From Planctomycetaceae bacterium (GTDB lineage: Bacteria; Planctomycetota; Phycisphaerae; SM23-33), in assembly GCA_039680605.1 (NCBI GenBank), contig JBDKTA010000012.1, forward strand, positions 1 through 40,634: a stretch of DNA of 40,634 nt. The letters run 5' to 3'. The position numbers and the translations under genes were made by a program. Shown here piece after piece: positions 7,931-16,938 of this stretch. Position 1 is the first letter of the stretch; every line of letters starts with the position of its first letter. Below the pieces are notes generated by a model, which was not told where the DNA came from, ran no database searches, and saw nothing but the letters and a program-made list of their open reading frames with translations.

Positions 7931-10900
7931 ATGAAATACGTTTACGCCGCGCTGCTGGGGGTCGTTTGCTTTGTTGGCAGTCCGGTCCGGGCCGATGCTC
8001 CGGCCGGTCCGCCCGAGGCGTACATTCCGGCAGAGTGGCTCAAGGCCAACGTCGACTGGAAGCCCACCTGGGATGAGACGCTCAAGGCCAACACGCTCCA
8101 GAAATTCCAGGCCGACCTGGCCAAGGACAACGCCCTGAAAGGCCTGGCCGACCGGATCGCGCCGCTGCATCGCGTCGAGATGATCAAGGCCGCCATGCTG
8201 CGCTGGCCCGACCGCGCCAACCGCATCGCCGGATACGCCGAGATCGCCCACGCCTTTCAACAGGCCGGCAGCAATTATTGGCGAAGCTACTGGGGCTGGA
8301 AGATGGTGCAGGATTTTCCCGATGACGCCGCGGCCGTCACGCAGGGTTACCAACACATGCTCGGCTGGAGCTTCGGGCAATACACACACTGGGGATGGTA
8401 CGGCTATTTCGTTGCCCCCGAGTGCCGGGACTTCGAGTTTGCCATCAGCGAGATCATCGCCCGCCACAAGGCCGGAAAGCTGGGCGAAGGCTCTCCAGCC
8501 GTCTCGATGGCCTACAGCTACCGGGCCTGGGAAGCGTTCGACTTCTGGAACTACGGCGCCTACTACGCGCTGCTGGGGCGTGAGGATAAGACGCGATCGG
8601 TCATCGCCGACGAGAGCCTGATCAGCTACCTGGGCCTTTCGCAGATACCCGGCGGCGACGGCGACGTCATGTTCGACCTTAACGACCGCGGGCAGAGCCA
8701 GCTCGACGCCGAACTCCGCACGCGATGGGAAGCCGCCCAGCACAGCGAGATGTTCGGCTCCGACGCCTCGTCGCTGCGCCCGGACGAAGTGCAGGTGCTG
8801 CTGGACCTGGCGGCCGCCTCGGGGGCGCACGTGCGTCAGGGCGGCAACTACGTGCCGTTCTGGGTGGTGATTGACCAGCACCTGCTGGGCCTGGGCCACG
8901 CTCGCCTGGCGCCGCTGGCGGCGGCGCACGAATTGGCGGCGCGTTCTCGCGCTTCGGCGGCGGCCGTCAGCGGCGACGTCAACGACCTGATCGCGGCCTT
9001 TCGCCGCTATCCTTTCGCGCCGTCGCTTCACCGGCTGATGGTGGAGCTGGCCGAGCGGGACGTCTGCGCGGGCAACTGGGTGCGCGCCGTCTCGCTGGTG
9101 CGAGACGTGATCAAGCACTCGGCCGACGCGGCGCTGACAAGGCAGGCCCACGCCGTGCTGTGGTTGGCGCTGGCCCAGCAGAGCGGCAATCGTGGCGAGC
9201 TCACGACGGCCATGAGCCAACTGCCCGACGACGCGACCATTCCCTGGCGCGGCGCCGATGCCGCGGCGGCGAAGGTCAAGGCCGCTTTGCTCTCGCAGAT
9301 GGCCGTGCTGGAGACGCAGCGCGCCGTTCGCCTGGCGGGGCTGAGCGTGCGGCGGGTGCAGTTGCCGGCCGACTGGCCCGCTCGCCAGTGGAACCTCGAC
9401 GGACCCATCGCCGATCGCGGCAGCCACGCCCCGTGGCCGGTGGCCCAGGTGGACGTCGCCGGCGAGAGCCTCTTCGTCAGCCATCCCGGCGCCATCGCGC
9501 GATTCGACGCCAACTCGCCCAAGGCCGCCTGGACGCAGATCCTGCCGCCCCAGCCCCTGCAGACGCCCTGGTGGGACGAAGCCACCTCGCGATACATGGC
9601 CACGGGGATGTGGATGCAGGCCATCATGATCCGCCGCCCGGTGCGGACGTCGGCGGGCAAAGAACTCCAGCCTCGCGCGGCGCTGTACTACCTGATGACG
9701 CCGTCGATCCCCGCGTACATCCAGGCCGTCGACGCCGCCAAGGGCGCCCAGCTCTGGACCACGCGCGGACGCGAGACCTGGGAAGACCTCACGCCCATGA
9801 GCCGCCCGACCTTCGCCGGCGGGCGCCTGTACGTGCTGGCCGGCCCGTCAAAGATGGACCGCCTCTTCGCCGTGCGCGAGAGCCCCAACACCCCGCTGCC
9901 GACGAGCCTGGTCTGCCTCGACGCCCAGGACGGCCGCGTGCTCTGGCGACGCTCCACCGGATGGATCGAGAACACGCACCTCGACCTGGCGCGTGGGTCG
10001 GCCGCGGTGCTCGTCCACCAGGGGCGGGTCTACTGCTGCAACAACATGGGCATCATGTCCTGCTTCGACGCCTACGACGGCCTGACCGTCTGGGTGCGCC
10101 CGTACCCGCCGGCCGTCCAGCGAATGGGCGGGTACGAGTCGCTCAACCTCGTCCGCGAAGGCACCTGCCCGATCATCACGCCCATGCCCGCAGCCCTGGG
10201 CGCGGGAGACATGTTGCTGGCGGCCCCGCGCGACCACACCGGCGTCGTGACGTTCGACAGCCGCAGCGGCAAGCTGCTCTGGCAGACGCCGCTGGTGCCC
10301 TCGGACCGCCTCGTCGGCGTCAGTGGCAGCGTGATAGTCGCCATCAGTCAGTACTGGCTGACGGCCTTGGACATCACCGGCGGGCGGCAGCTCTACTGCC
10401 GCGAGTTTCCCGCCGGCACGGGCGGCCAGGCGGCGCTGCTCGGCGGCGACGTCGTGCTGGCCTCGGGCGGCAAGCTCTACCGCATCCAGGCCTCCACCGG
10501 CAACACGCTCGAAGAGACCGGCCTGGAGGCCGGCGCCAATGAAGAGCCCGTGATCTGCCCCGACGGCACGATCGTGCTGGTGGGAGCTCCGCCGATGACG
10601 GCCGCCAAGGCCCCGCCCACCGCCGGGCGCGACATCAAGCTGCCGCTCAAGCAGGTCTGGTCGCTGGCGTGCGAGTCGCCGGCGGTGCTCTTTGGCGACG
10701 CGATCGGCGCATCCGAAGACTCGTTCGGTTTCGTCAGCGGGCGGCGGATCGGGATGATCCGCTCCAAACCGAATTGGGAACTGGCCTGGGACAAGCTGCT
10801 GCCTCTGCCGCCGCAGGGCGTCGCCAAGGCCGGCGGGCGGCTGCTGGCGTCGATGATGTGGACGCTTGACGCCCACGACGGCGCCGACGGCAAGACGCTG

Positions 10901-11830
10901 TGGTCGACGAAGCTGGGGCTGCTGCCCTTCGTCATCGGCGGCGACGACAAGACAGTCTACGCCGGCGGCCGCGGGTGGGGCGGCTACTTCGCCACCCTCG
11001 ATGGGGCCACGGGCAAGGTGATCTGGTCGGGCAATCCCGGGTGGGACCAGCGGGTTGGCATCGACCAGTTCCAGCGGAGCCGCCTGCAGCGCGAGGGCGA
11101 CGGTTCGGCCACGCTGCGGTGCCTGGGCAACGTCTCTGACGCCGCCGGAAGCGGCGCCGGCGAGATCGTGCTCAATGCGGCCACCGGGCGGGCCAAGAGT
11201 CTGCGTCCGCTGCTGGCGCCGGGGACGGGCAGTTGGAGCCCGCCGAACTGGGACACCAGCGGCCTGGCGTACATCGTCTCGAAGTGGCCCAAGGGCAAGG
11301 TGGCCGCGTTTGGCCACGACGGCGCGACGGACGTTGCGGCCAAGTGGCAGCGCGAGCTGAACCTCGAAGACCATCGCTGGCACTACAGGCTCTTCGGCGC
11401 GCACTACCGCGACGGCAAGATCTACGTGCGCCTGGCCGGGCAGATGTTGGTGTGGGACCCGGCCACGGGCAAGGAGCTTGCGCTGGACATGACGCGAGGC
11501 GGCGGCGTGATCGAGCCGTTCATCTTCGCCTTCAAGCAGATCGGCAACCGCATCATCGTCGTCAACGGCTTCACCAACCAGCGACCCGCCGCACCGGGCA
11601 AGCACTCGCCCGAGCCGACCAAGCCCGACCAGTGGAAGATGTTCGTCGACATCTTCGACGCGACGACTGGTCAACCGCAAGGCCGCCAGGAACTGCCCGG
11701 CGTGCTGTGCTGCATCTCGCTGATCGCCTACCAGGAGATCGCCGGCTACGACACCCAGGTCCAGATCCTCGACGGTTCCATCGTCGTCACCGACATCAAC
11801 GGCATCCACGTCTTCGCCGGCGAACCGTAA
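7931..11830 (+). CDS. Large exported PQQ-type beta-propeller protein
   Basis: 1299 residues. The ATG at 7931, with AGGA nine bases upstream, begins a clear signal peptide (MKYVYAALLGVVCFVGSPVRA). The N-terminal 450 or so residues are helical and rich in Trp and Ala. From about residue 480 onward there are repeated units with the PQQ/BamB-like pattern: AVDAAKGAQLWTTRG, CLDAQDGRVLWRRSTG, SCFDAYDGLTVWVR, TFDSRSGKLLWQT, TLDGATGKVIWSGNPG. Such propellers form outer-membrane or periplasmic scaffolds and, in some enzymes, bind PQQ. No catalytic dehydrogenase motif was noticed. It is related through most of its length to the 36720-39497 gene, which lacks its last third. Substrate or partner is unknown. 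Confidence 0.85.
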   Translation: MKYVYAALLGVVCFVGSPVRADAPAGPPEAYIPAEWLKANVDWKPTWDETLKANTLQKFQADLAKDNALKGLADRIAPLHRVEMIKAAMLRWPDRANRIAGYAEIAHAFQQAGSNYWRSYWGWKMVQDFPDDAAAVTQGYQHMLGWSFGQYTHWGWYGYFVAPECRDFEFAISEIIARHKAGKLGEGSPAVSMAYSYRAWEAFDFWNYGAYYALLGREDKTRSVIADESLISYLGLSQIPGGDGDVMFDLNDRGQSQLDAELRTRWEAAQHSEMFGSDASSLRPDEVQVLLDLAAASGAHVRQGGNYVPFWVVIDQHLLGLGHARLAPLAAAHELAARSRASAAAVSGDVNDLIAAFRRYPFAPSLHRLMVELAERDVCAGNWVRAVSLVRDVIKHSADAALTRQAHAVLWLALAQQSGNRGELTTAMSQLPDDATIPWRGADAAAAKVKAALLSQMAVLETQRAVRLAGLSVRRVQLPADWPARQWNLDGPIADRGSHAPWPVAQVDVAGESLFVSHPGAIARFDANSPKAAWTQILPPQPLQTPWWDEATSRYMATGMWMQAIMIRRPVRTSAGKELQPRAALYYLMTPSIPAYIQAVDAAKGAQLWTTRGRETWEDLTPMSRPTFAGGRLYVLAGPSKMDRLFAVRESPNTPLPTSLVCLDAQDGRVLWRRSTGWIENTHLDLARGSAAVLVHQGRVYCCNNMGIMSCFDAYDGLTVWVRPYPPAVQRMGGYESLNLVREGTCPIITPMPAALGAGDMLLAAPRDHTGVVTFDSRSGKLLWQTPLVPSDRLVGVSGSVIVAISQYWLTALDITGGRQLYCREFPAGTGGQAALLGGDVVLASGGKLYRIQASTGNTLEETGLEAGANEEPVICPDGTIVLVGAPPMTAAKAPPTAGRDIKLPLKQVWSLACESPAVLFGDAIGASEDSFGFVSGRRIGMIRSKPNWELAWDKLLPLPPQGVAKAGGRLLASMMWTLDAHDGADGKTLWSTKLGLLPFVIGGDDKTVYAGGRGWGGYFATLDGATGKVIWSGNPGWDQRVGIDQFQRSRLQREGDGSATLRCLGNVSDAAGSGAGEIVLNAATGRAKSLRPLLAPGTGSWSPPNWDTSGLAYIVSKWPKGKVAAFGHDGATDVAAKWQRELNLEDHRWHYRLFGAHYRDGKIYVRLAGQMLVWDPATGKELALDMTRGGGVIEPFIFAFKQIGNRIIVVNGFTNQRPAAPGKHSPEPTKPDQWKMFVDIFDATTGQPQGRQELPGVLCCISLIAYQEIAGYDTQVQILDGSIVVTDINGIHVFAGEP

Positions 11831-11934
11831 GTCTGCGTCTACTGCAACGGCATGGAATTGCCTACGAGGAACGATATCTCTGGGTGTGACGGCCGGAGTC
11901 CCGCCCCTGGCGGGGCGAAGAAACACCGGCATCG

Positions 11935-12012
11935 CAAATTGGAAATTGGAGATTGGAGATAGGAAAGGGAAATTGAAAATTGCAGACGGGAGATGGGAAA
12001 TTGGCAGTTGGC
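11935..12012. repeat. Degenerate AATTGGAGATTGG repeat
   Basis: An A/T/G-rich tract of variations on AAATTGGA / GATTGGAGAT / GGGAAATTG, lying between the convergent ends of the beta-propeller gene and the ABC ATPase gene. Similar to the tract at 155-196. Confidence 0.7.
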
Positions 12013-12018
12013 AACGGG

Positions 12019-12657
12019 TCACGCGGTCACGACGGCGCCGTCTTGAATGTCGAAGATGACGTCGGCCAGCGCCTGCGCCTCGGCGAGATTGTGGGTGACG
12101 TGCAGGACGGTGGCGCCGGCGACGCGCTGGACCTGCTTGAGCAGGTCGATCATGCCGCCGCGCGTATCGTCGTCGAGGGCGCTGAGCGGTTCGTCCAGAA
12201 GCAGCGTTCGCGGGCCGAACGACAGCGCCCTTCCGAGGGCGACGCGCTGGCGCTCGCCGCCGCTGAGCCCGCGCGGCGTGCGATCCAGCAGGTGAGAGAT
12301 CCCCAGCAGTTCGGCCAGTTCGCTCGTGCGATCCGCGATGCTCCTGGCGTTGGCTTTGCGGATCTCCAAAGCGAACGCCAGGTGCTGCCGCACCGTCATC
12401 GTCGAGAACAGTGCGCCGTCCTGGGGGACGTAACCGATGCCTCGCCCCGCCGGCGGCGAGTGCGTCACGTCGCGGCTGTCCAGACGGATGATCCCCGACT
12501 CGATCTCGCGCAGGCCGATGATGCTCTCCAGCAGCGTCGTCTTGCCGCTGCCGGTCTTGCCCATCAGGGCGGCGTAGGCGCCGGTGGGCACGTCCAGGCA
12601 GACGCCCTTCATGGCGAAGACTCCGGCTCGGATTGTTATGTTCTCAAGGGAAATCAT
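12019..12657 (-). CDS. ABC transporter ATPase (molybdate/tungstate type)
   Basis: A 212-residue nucleotide-binding subunit that would energise the permease encoded upstream. Walker A GKTGSGKT is at residues 33-40, the Q-loop is YVPQDG, the signature is LSGGERQR, Walker B is LLLDEPLSALD and the H-loop is HVTHN. Length and sequence style fit the short ATPases of tungstate or molybdate uptake (TupC/WtpC-like). The longer ModC carries an extra C-terminal ligand domain, absent here. The ATG at 12657 starts directly at the canonical MISLENITI strand. An upstream extension would run into a palindromic repeat. It is the last gene of a three-gene minus-strand operon. Exact ligand cannot be told from the ATPase. 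Confidence 0.9.
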   Translation of the reverse strand: MISLENITIRAGVFAMKGVCLDVPTGAYAALMGKTGSGKTTLLESIIGLREIESGIIRLDSRDVTHSPPAGRGIGYVPQDGALFSTMTVRQHLAFALEIRKANARSIADRTSELAELLGISHLLDRTPRGLSGGERQRVALGRALSFGPRTLLLDEPLSALDDDTRGGMIDLLKQVQRVAGATVLHVTHNLAEAQALADVIFDIQDGAVVTA

Positions 12658-12667
12658 TATTCGTTTG

Positions 12668-12737
12668 GTTAACGGCGGAGCTTGCTCCGCGGGGTCTCGC
12701 ATCCGAAAAACGCGTCGAGCAAGCTCGACCGCTAATG
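12668..12737. repeat. Palindromic repeat, family C, inside the transporter operon
   Basis: GTTAACGGCGGAGCTTGCTCCGC on one side and GCGTCGAGCAAGCTCGACCGCTAA on the other. It fills nearly the whole spacer between the permease stop and the ATPase start. It probably leaves a strong hairpin in the operon mRNA and may lower ATPase expression or protect the upstream message. Confidence 0.78.
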
Positions 12738-12738
12738 T

Positions 12739-13665
12739 TTACAGCGACAGTCTCCTCGCCCCCCACAACCGGGTGACCATCAGCACCGCCACCGCGGCGA
12801 CGAGCATGATGATCGATACGGCCACGGCCGCCTCGATGTTGCCGATGCTCATCTCGAGGAAGACGCTGGTCGAGAGCACTTCGGTTTTGTTCCGCGTGGC
12901 GCCGGCGAAGATCAGCAGCGGGCCGAACTCGCCCAGGGCGCGGGCCCAGGCCAGCGTCAGGGCTGTCAGGATGCCGCTGCGTGCTTCGGGCAGCACCACG
13001 CGCATGAACGCCTGCATGCGCGTGCAGCCCAGCGCCAAGGCCACCTGCTCGCAGCGCGGGTCGATCTGGTCGAAGGTGGCCTTCATCGTTCGCACGGCGA
13101 ACGCCGCGGCCACCGCCACCTGGGCGAGAATCACCGCCGGAATCTGGTAGACGACGAGGCTGTTGATCGATCGCCCGTCGACGCTTGCGGTGAAGGGCCA
13201 GAACTGGAAGAGGATCAGCAGGCTCAGACCCACCACCAGCGGCGGCAGGACGATGGGGATGTCGAGGATGGCATCGACGAGGCCTCGCCCGCGGAACTTC
13301 ACGCGCGACAGCAGATAGCCCATCGGCACGCCCACCCAGACCGACACGATGGCCGAAAGCGAACAGGCCAGCAGGCTCAGCATCACCGCGTAGCGGATTT
13401 CGCTCTTGCCCAGCGCCTGGACGATGGGGTTTTCCGCCAGCAGCGCCATCCACGGCTGGGGTGAAACCCAGGCCTTCTCGACGGTTTCCTTGAGCATATA
13501 GATCACGTCGCCCAGCAGCATCAGGACGATCAGCAGCACGTACGAGCCGCCAAGGATCCCCATCCCGGCCAGGAACCCGCGATCGCGCAGGCGGATCGCC
13601 TCGTCGCGCCGTGCCGCGGCGAGATGCGTGGGTTCGAGTTGTGCGGTGGCGATCTCTTGAGTCAT
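12739..13665 (-). CDS. ABC transporter permease (molybdate/tungstate type)
   Basis: Inner-membrane channel subunit, 308 residues from the ATG at 13665 (an alternative ATG at 13698 lies inside a palindromic repeat and is less likely). About six membrane segments are visible, starting with GILGGSYVLLIVLMLLGDVI and a second near MLSLLACSLSAIVSVWVGV. The EAA coupling loop is EQVALALGCTRMQAFMRVVLPEA, and ALGEFGPLLIFAGATR beyond it is typical of ModB/TupB/CysT-like permeases. It lies between the binding protein and ATPase genes. Family is secure; the ligand is inferred from the whole operon. Confidence 0.88.
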   Translation of the reverse strand: MTQEIATAQLEPTHLAAARRDEAIRLRDRGFLAGMGILGGSYVLLIVLMLLGDVIYMLKETVEKAWVSPQPWMALLAENPIVQALGKSEIRYAVMLSLLACSLSAIVSVWVGVPMGYLLSRVKFRGRGLVDAILDIPIVLPPLVVGLSLLILFQFWPFTASVDGRSINSLVVYQIPAVILAQVAVAAAFAVRTMKATFDQIDPRCEQVALALGCTRMQAFMRVVLPEARSGILTALTLAWARALGEFGPLLIFAGATRNKTEVLSTSVFLEMSIGNIEAAVAVSIIMLVAAVAVLMVTRLWGARRLSL

Positions 13666-13688
13666 GTCGTGATCACAATCCTGACAAC

Positions 13689-13768
13689 CTTGCCACAAAG
13701 ATCACAAAGGGCACGAAGAGAATCTTCATTTCCCATTCTTCTTCGTGTTCTTTGTGATCTTTGTGGCA
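13689..13768. repeat. Long palindromic repeat, family E, between binding protein and permease genes
   Basis: About 33-bp inverted arms: TTGCCACAAAGATCACAAAG on the left and CTTTGTGATCTTTGTGGCAA on the right, around a short AT-rich loop. In the operon mRNA it would form a very stable hairpin directly after the binding-protein gene. This could give more binding protein than permease, as is common in ABC operons. Confidence 0.85.
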
Positions 13769-13775
13769 AAGCTTC

Positions 13776-15311
13776 TTATTCCTTCGGGGCGGTTGCCGCT
13801 TGCGGCTTGGCGTCTTTTTCTTTGTACCGGAAGTTAAAGCCCGCCGCTTCGAAGTTCTCGCGCGCTGCGGTGATGGCGTTAAAAAACCGCCGCGCCAGGT
13901 GCTTGTTCGCGCTGCTGCGCGAGATGCTCAAGGGCTGCACCGCCTTGGCGTGCGGCGAGTCGATCCTGACCAGATCGATCCGCCCGCCCTCGGCGATCGT
14001 GTCGGTGCGATAGGCGATGGCCGCATCGACCGACTTGGTCGTCACGGCCGGCACGAGCATGGCCGACGAGGGCGCCTGCACCACGACGTTTTTCATTACC
14101 GCCTCTTCCATGCCTTCCTTCTGCAGCAGGGTCCGCGTCAAAGCGCCGATGGTGCACTGTTCGGGCTGGCCCACGGCCAGGCGCACGCCGGGGCGGGCCA
14201 GGTCGGCCAGCGACTTGATGGACGTATTGCCCTTGGGGACGGCGATGACGATGTCGGCGTCGGAGATGTCCACGTCTTCCTGGAACCAGTCGCGCACATT
14301 GTCGAGGTAGTACCGGTCGCAGGCCATGTACACGTCGGGGAAGTTTGCGCTGGCCGGACCCATTGTCTGCATCGTGCCGGTGAGCATTCCGCAGCCGTTG
14401 TAGAGCGTTTCGATCTTTACGCCCTCGCGGGTCTCGAAGGCCTTAACGACGCTGTCCACGGCGCGGAGGTTCACCGCGCCGCAGAAGAACTTGAGCACCG
14501 GCCGAACCGCCCAGGCGTCGCCGTCGACGGGGGAGAAGCCGGCGGCTTTGAAGTGTTTCAGGCCACGGTCGCGGGCGCCGAGATATCGCATGAACGTCAG
14601 GGCGGCGGTGGGCTGGCGGGAGCTCTTGAGCACGGCGATGGACATTTCCTGAACGGCCGCTTCAAGAATGGGCACGTGAACGGCCTTGAGCTGTTCGTAC
14701 TGTCCGACCGTCGAGTCCCAGACGATCCCGGCGTCGATGGCCCCGATGGCGACGTCGTTGGCGATATCCGAGACAGTGGGTTTGAACACGCCGTGGTCCT
14801 GCACGTGGCGTCGCAGGGGCTCCCACTGGCCGCTGGGCTCCAGGGCCTGCCGCACGGTGCGCCCGATGGAGGCGGCCTCGGGGTTGCCCATCGCCACGCG
14901 CAGGCCGGGCTTGAGCAGGTCTTCGAGGGTGGCGATGGATGTGTTGTCGCGCCGCACGACGATGACCGGCATCATTCGCGCCAGTGGCAGCACCTCGGCC
15001 AGTAGGCCCTGCGACTGGGCGAGCTGAATGTAAGTCTGGTCGGCCCCCAGGTACAGGTCGCCGGCCCCCGAGGCCTTGAGGCTGCTCAAAAGCGTGCCCG
15101 ACCCGCCGTACTGCACCTCGACCGCCACGCCGTATTCCTGGCGGTATTGCTTGATCGCCGGCTCGACGGCCTTTTGCGAACCGGCCGCACAATACAGCAT
15201 CAGCGACCGCTCGCTCGATATCGACGTGTGTCCGGATAGCCATGCCAGCCCGCCGACCAGAGCGGCCGCAGCCACCAGGCTGCCCAAGAGCATTTTCCAT
15301 TCAGTTGGCAT
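13776..15311 (-). CDS. Double-domain extracellular substrate-binding protein (ModA/WtpA/TupA-like), membrane-anchored
   Basis: 511 residues, roughly twice the length of a normal binding protein. After an N-terminal membrane anchor (WKMLLGSLVAAAALVGGLAW, no lipobox Cys) come two tandem copies of the periplasmic-binding fold. Domain 1 (about 37-265) has LMLYCAAGSQKAVEPAIKQY, YGGSGTLLSSL and GLRVAMGNPEAASIG. Domain 2 (about 270-500) has LKFFCGAVNLRAVDSVVKAF, YNGCGMLTGTM and GVRLAVGQPEQCTIG. The aligned segments differ clearly, so the duplication is old or the domains are specialised. Family members bind molybdate or tungstate. It is the first gene of the operon. The ligands of the two domains are unknown. 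Confidence 0.88.
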   Translation of the reverse strand: MPTEWKMLLGSLVAAAALVGGLAWLSGHTSISSERSLMLYCAAGSQKAVEPAIKQYRQEYGVAVEVQYGGSGTLLSSLKASGAGDLYLGADQTYIQLAQSQGLLAEVLPLARMMPVIVVRRDNTSIATLEDLLKPGLRVAMGNPEAASIGRTVRQALEPSGQWEPLRRHVQDHGVFKPTVSDIANDVAIGAIDAGIVWDSTVGQYEQLKAVHVPILEAAVQEMSIAVLKSSRQPTAALTFMRYLGARDRGLKHFKAAGFSPVDGDAWAVRPVLKFFCGAVNLRAVDSVVKAFETREGVKIETLYNGCGMLTGTMQTMGPASANFPDVYMACDRYYLDNVRDWFQEDVDISDADIVIAVPKGNTSIKSLADLARPGVRLAVGQPEQCTIGALTRTLLQKEGMEEAVMKNVVVQAPSSAMLVPAVTTKSVDAAIAYRTDTIAEGGRIDLVRIDSPHAKAVQPLSISRSSANKHLARRFFNAITAARENFEAAGFNFRYKEKDAKPQAATAPKE

Positions 15312-15338
15312 AGTCGTTCACAAATAGCATGCACAACA

Positions 15339-15432
15339 GGGTGGCATGGCGACGCAGGTTTCTGTTTCTCCTGGGTCGCCATGATTCGCCGCGCGCCCAT
15401 GGCGACCCGCTTCGCGTGTCGCCATGCCACCC
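15339..15432. repeat. Four-arm palindromic repeat, family B
   Basis: Outer arms GGGTGGCATGGCGAC (15339-15353) and GTCGCCATGCCACCC (15418-15432). Inner arms GGGTCGCCATG (15373-15383) and CATGGCGACCC (15398-15408). It lies upstream of the binding-protein gene. The same four-arm plan is seen in the element inside fmt. Confidence 0.85.
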
Positions 15433-15443
15433 GACGAAGAACA

Positions 15444-15530
15444 CGCGGAGCAAGCTCCGCCGCTAACGTTCGACGAAAGGACACCGTTTCGTTCTTCGTC
15501 CTCGTCCTCGTCCTCGTCGTCGGTTTTATC
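15444..15530. repeat. Family C half-element followed by GAC/GAG simple repeat
   Basis: CGCGGAGCAAGCTCCGCCGC TAACG (15444-15468) is a single family C arm. A TCCTCGTCCTCGTCC tract (15495-15525) follows. A comparable GACGAGGACGAGGAC tract lies at 22324-22368. Both are short, imperfect trinucleotide-like repeats in gene spacers. Confidence 0.65.
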
Positions 15531-15535
15531 CCTCT

Positions 15536-16843
15536 TCACTCGTCCAGACACGCCACCTCCGGCAGGGGCTTGATGAATTCCTGCCGGAGACTATACGTAT
15601 ACGCTCCCTGAGTGGGGACCAGAAGTATGTCCCCTTCGCGGATATCTTCGCCGAAGTACCCGTAGCCCCACAAGTCGTGTGGTGTGCACAGCGACCCCAT
15701 CACCATGCACGCCCGCTCCGTCAGGGCCGGACGCGTCAGGTTGATCAGCGGAAAGTAGTCCGTCTCGAACCGCTCCCACCCGACGGCGTTGGCGCCGGCG
15801 TCGGTAATCACCAGGTCGTCGGCCTTGCGGTCGATCACAGTCACCAGCAGGTGCATGGCGTTGTGGCACAGCCACCGTCCCGGCTCGGCGCAGAGGCGGG
15901 CATCGACGTGCGGGGCCAGGTGCTTCTGCTGCGCCGCGGCGATGGCGGCTGCGAAAACCTCCAGCGGCTGGGCCGCCAGGCGGTAGTGCGTCAGCGACGC
16001 CTGCCATCCTGCCGTGGTGGCCGCGCGGAGCATGCCCGCCGGCGTGCCGGCCTCCTGAAGCCACTCGCCCACGCCCGGCCAGAAGCCCCCGCCCATGTCG
16101 ATGAACTCGATCGCCTCGCGCTGGGCCGGCGACAGTGTCGCCAGCGTTTCGCCCAGCAGCGCAATGAACTGCACCTGACGCTGCGGGTTGAGGTTCCAGC
16201 TTGTGTGGAACTGCAGCCCGCAGAGCCGCACGCGGTCGCACCCTTCAGCCGCGCTCATGAACTCGCCCAGGCGCGAGAGATTAATCCCGAACTTGCGCCA
16301 CAGGCCGTGCTCGAGCGTCGTCAGGCGCACGCCTGCGCGGATGGTGACTGCCGCCGCGGCGGCCATCGCCTGCAGGCGGGCTAACTCGCCGAAGCTGTCG
16401 ATGAGCACCACGACGCGGGCGGCGTTGTCCAGGGCGAGCTGCATCTCGGCGGGGGTCTTTCCGGGTCCGCTGAAGACGATGTCCTCGCTGCCTGCCGCCA
16501 GGGCCATCTGCAACTCGATGCCGCTCGAGACGTCCAGGCCGATCCCCTGGGCGACCAGCGTCTGGGCGATCAGCGGGCAGTTGTTGCTCTTGACGGCGTA
16601 GTAGGGCCGGAACTGCGGCACGTGCTTGCGGAAGGTGGCGACAAACTCGCGTGCCGCCGCCCGCAGCGCCGCCTTATCGACCGCGTACAGCGGGCTGCCA
16701 TGCCGCGCCGCCATGTCGAGGAACTGCCCGCGCCAGTTGACGAACCCCTCGACAAACGCCCGCAACTCGCCGGCGTCCAGTTGCGGCGTCGGTTGAGCGA
16801 GCAGCTCGGCGGCGGATTTCAAGATGGCGTCTACGTCATGCAT
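15536..16843 (-). CDS. Fold-type III PLP-dependent decarboxylase
   Basis: 435 residues of the diaminopimelate/ornithine decarboxylase family (alanine-racemase fold). It would remove a carboxyl group from an amino acid or amino-acid conjugate. The PLP lysine is Lys85 in YYAVKSNN. Further motifs are HTSWN (where LysA has a FHIGS-type motif), FIDMGGGFWPG, the arginine of CAEPGRW, and the catalytic cysteine Cys386 in GSLCTPHD. The CTPxD form differs from the CESxD of LysA and is, from memory, common in secondary-metabolite decarboxylases. The start ATG at 16843 lacks a clear Shine-Dalgarno sequence. It is the last gene of a TetR/SpeD-like/GNAT/ATP-grasp cluster; a family C repeat fills the 95-base gap to the ATP-grasp gene. 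Substrate unknown; LysA itself cannot be excluded. Confidence 0.88.
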   Translation of the reverse strand: MHDVDAILKSAAELLAQPTPQLDAGELRAFVEGFVNWRGQFLDMAARHGSPLYAVDKAALRAAAREFVATFRKHVPQFRPYYAVKSNNCPLIAQTLVAQGIGLDVSSGIELQMALAAGSEDIVFSGPGKTPAEMQLALDNAARVVVLIDSFGELARLQAMAAAAAVTIRAGVRLTTLEHGLWRKFGINLSRLGEFMSAAEGCDRVRLCGLQFHTSWNLNPQRQVQFIALLGETLATLSPAQREAIEFIDMGGGFWPGVGEWLQEAGTPAGMLRAATTAGWQASLTHYRLAAQPLEVFAAAIAAAQQKHLAPHVDARLCAEPGRWLCHNAMHLLVTVIDRKADDLVITDAGANAVGWERFETDYFPLINLTRPALTERACMVMGSLCTPHDLWGYGYFGEDIREGDILLVPTQGAYTYSLRQEFIKPLPEVACLDE

Positions 16844-16862
16844 TTATAAGTCGTCCCGTTTC

Positions 16863-16938
16863 GTTAGCGGTCGAGCTTGCTCGACGCGGTTGTTTCCCCG
16901 ACTGAACAACCGCGCGGGGCAAGCCCCGCCGCTAACGT
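16863..16938. repeat. Palindromic repeat, family C, between ATP-grasp and decarboxylase genes
   Basis: GTTAGCGGTCGAGCTTGCTC with the partner GGGGCAAGCCCCGCCGCTAAC, plus central GCGGTTGTTT/GAACAACCGC. It makes up most of the 95-base spacer. Confidence 0.85.
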
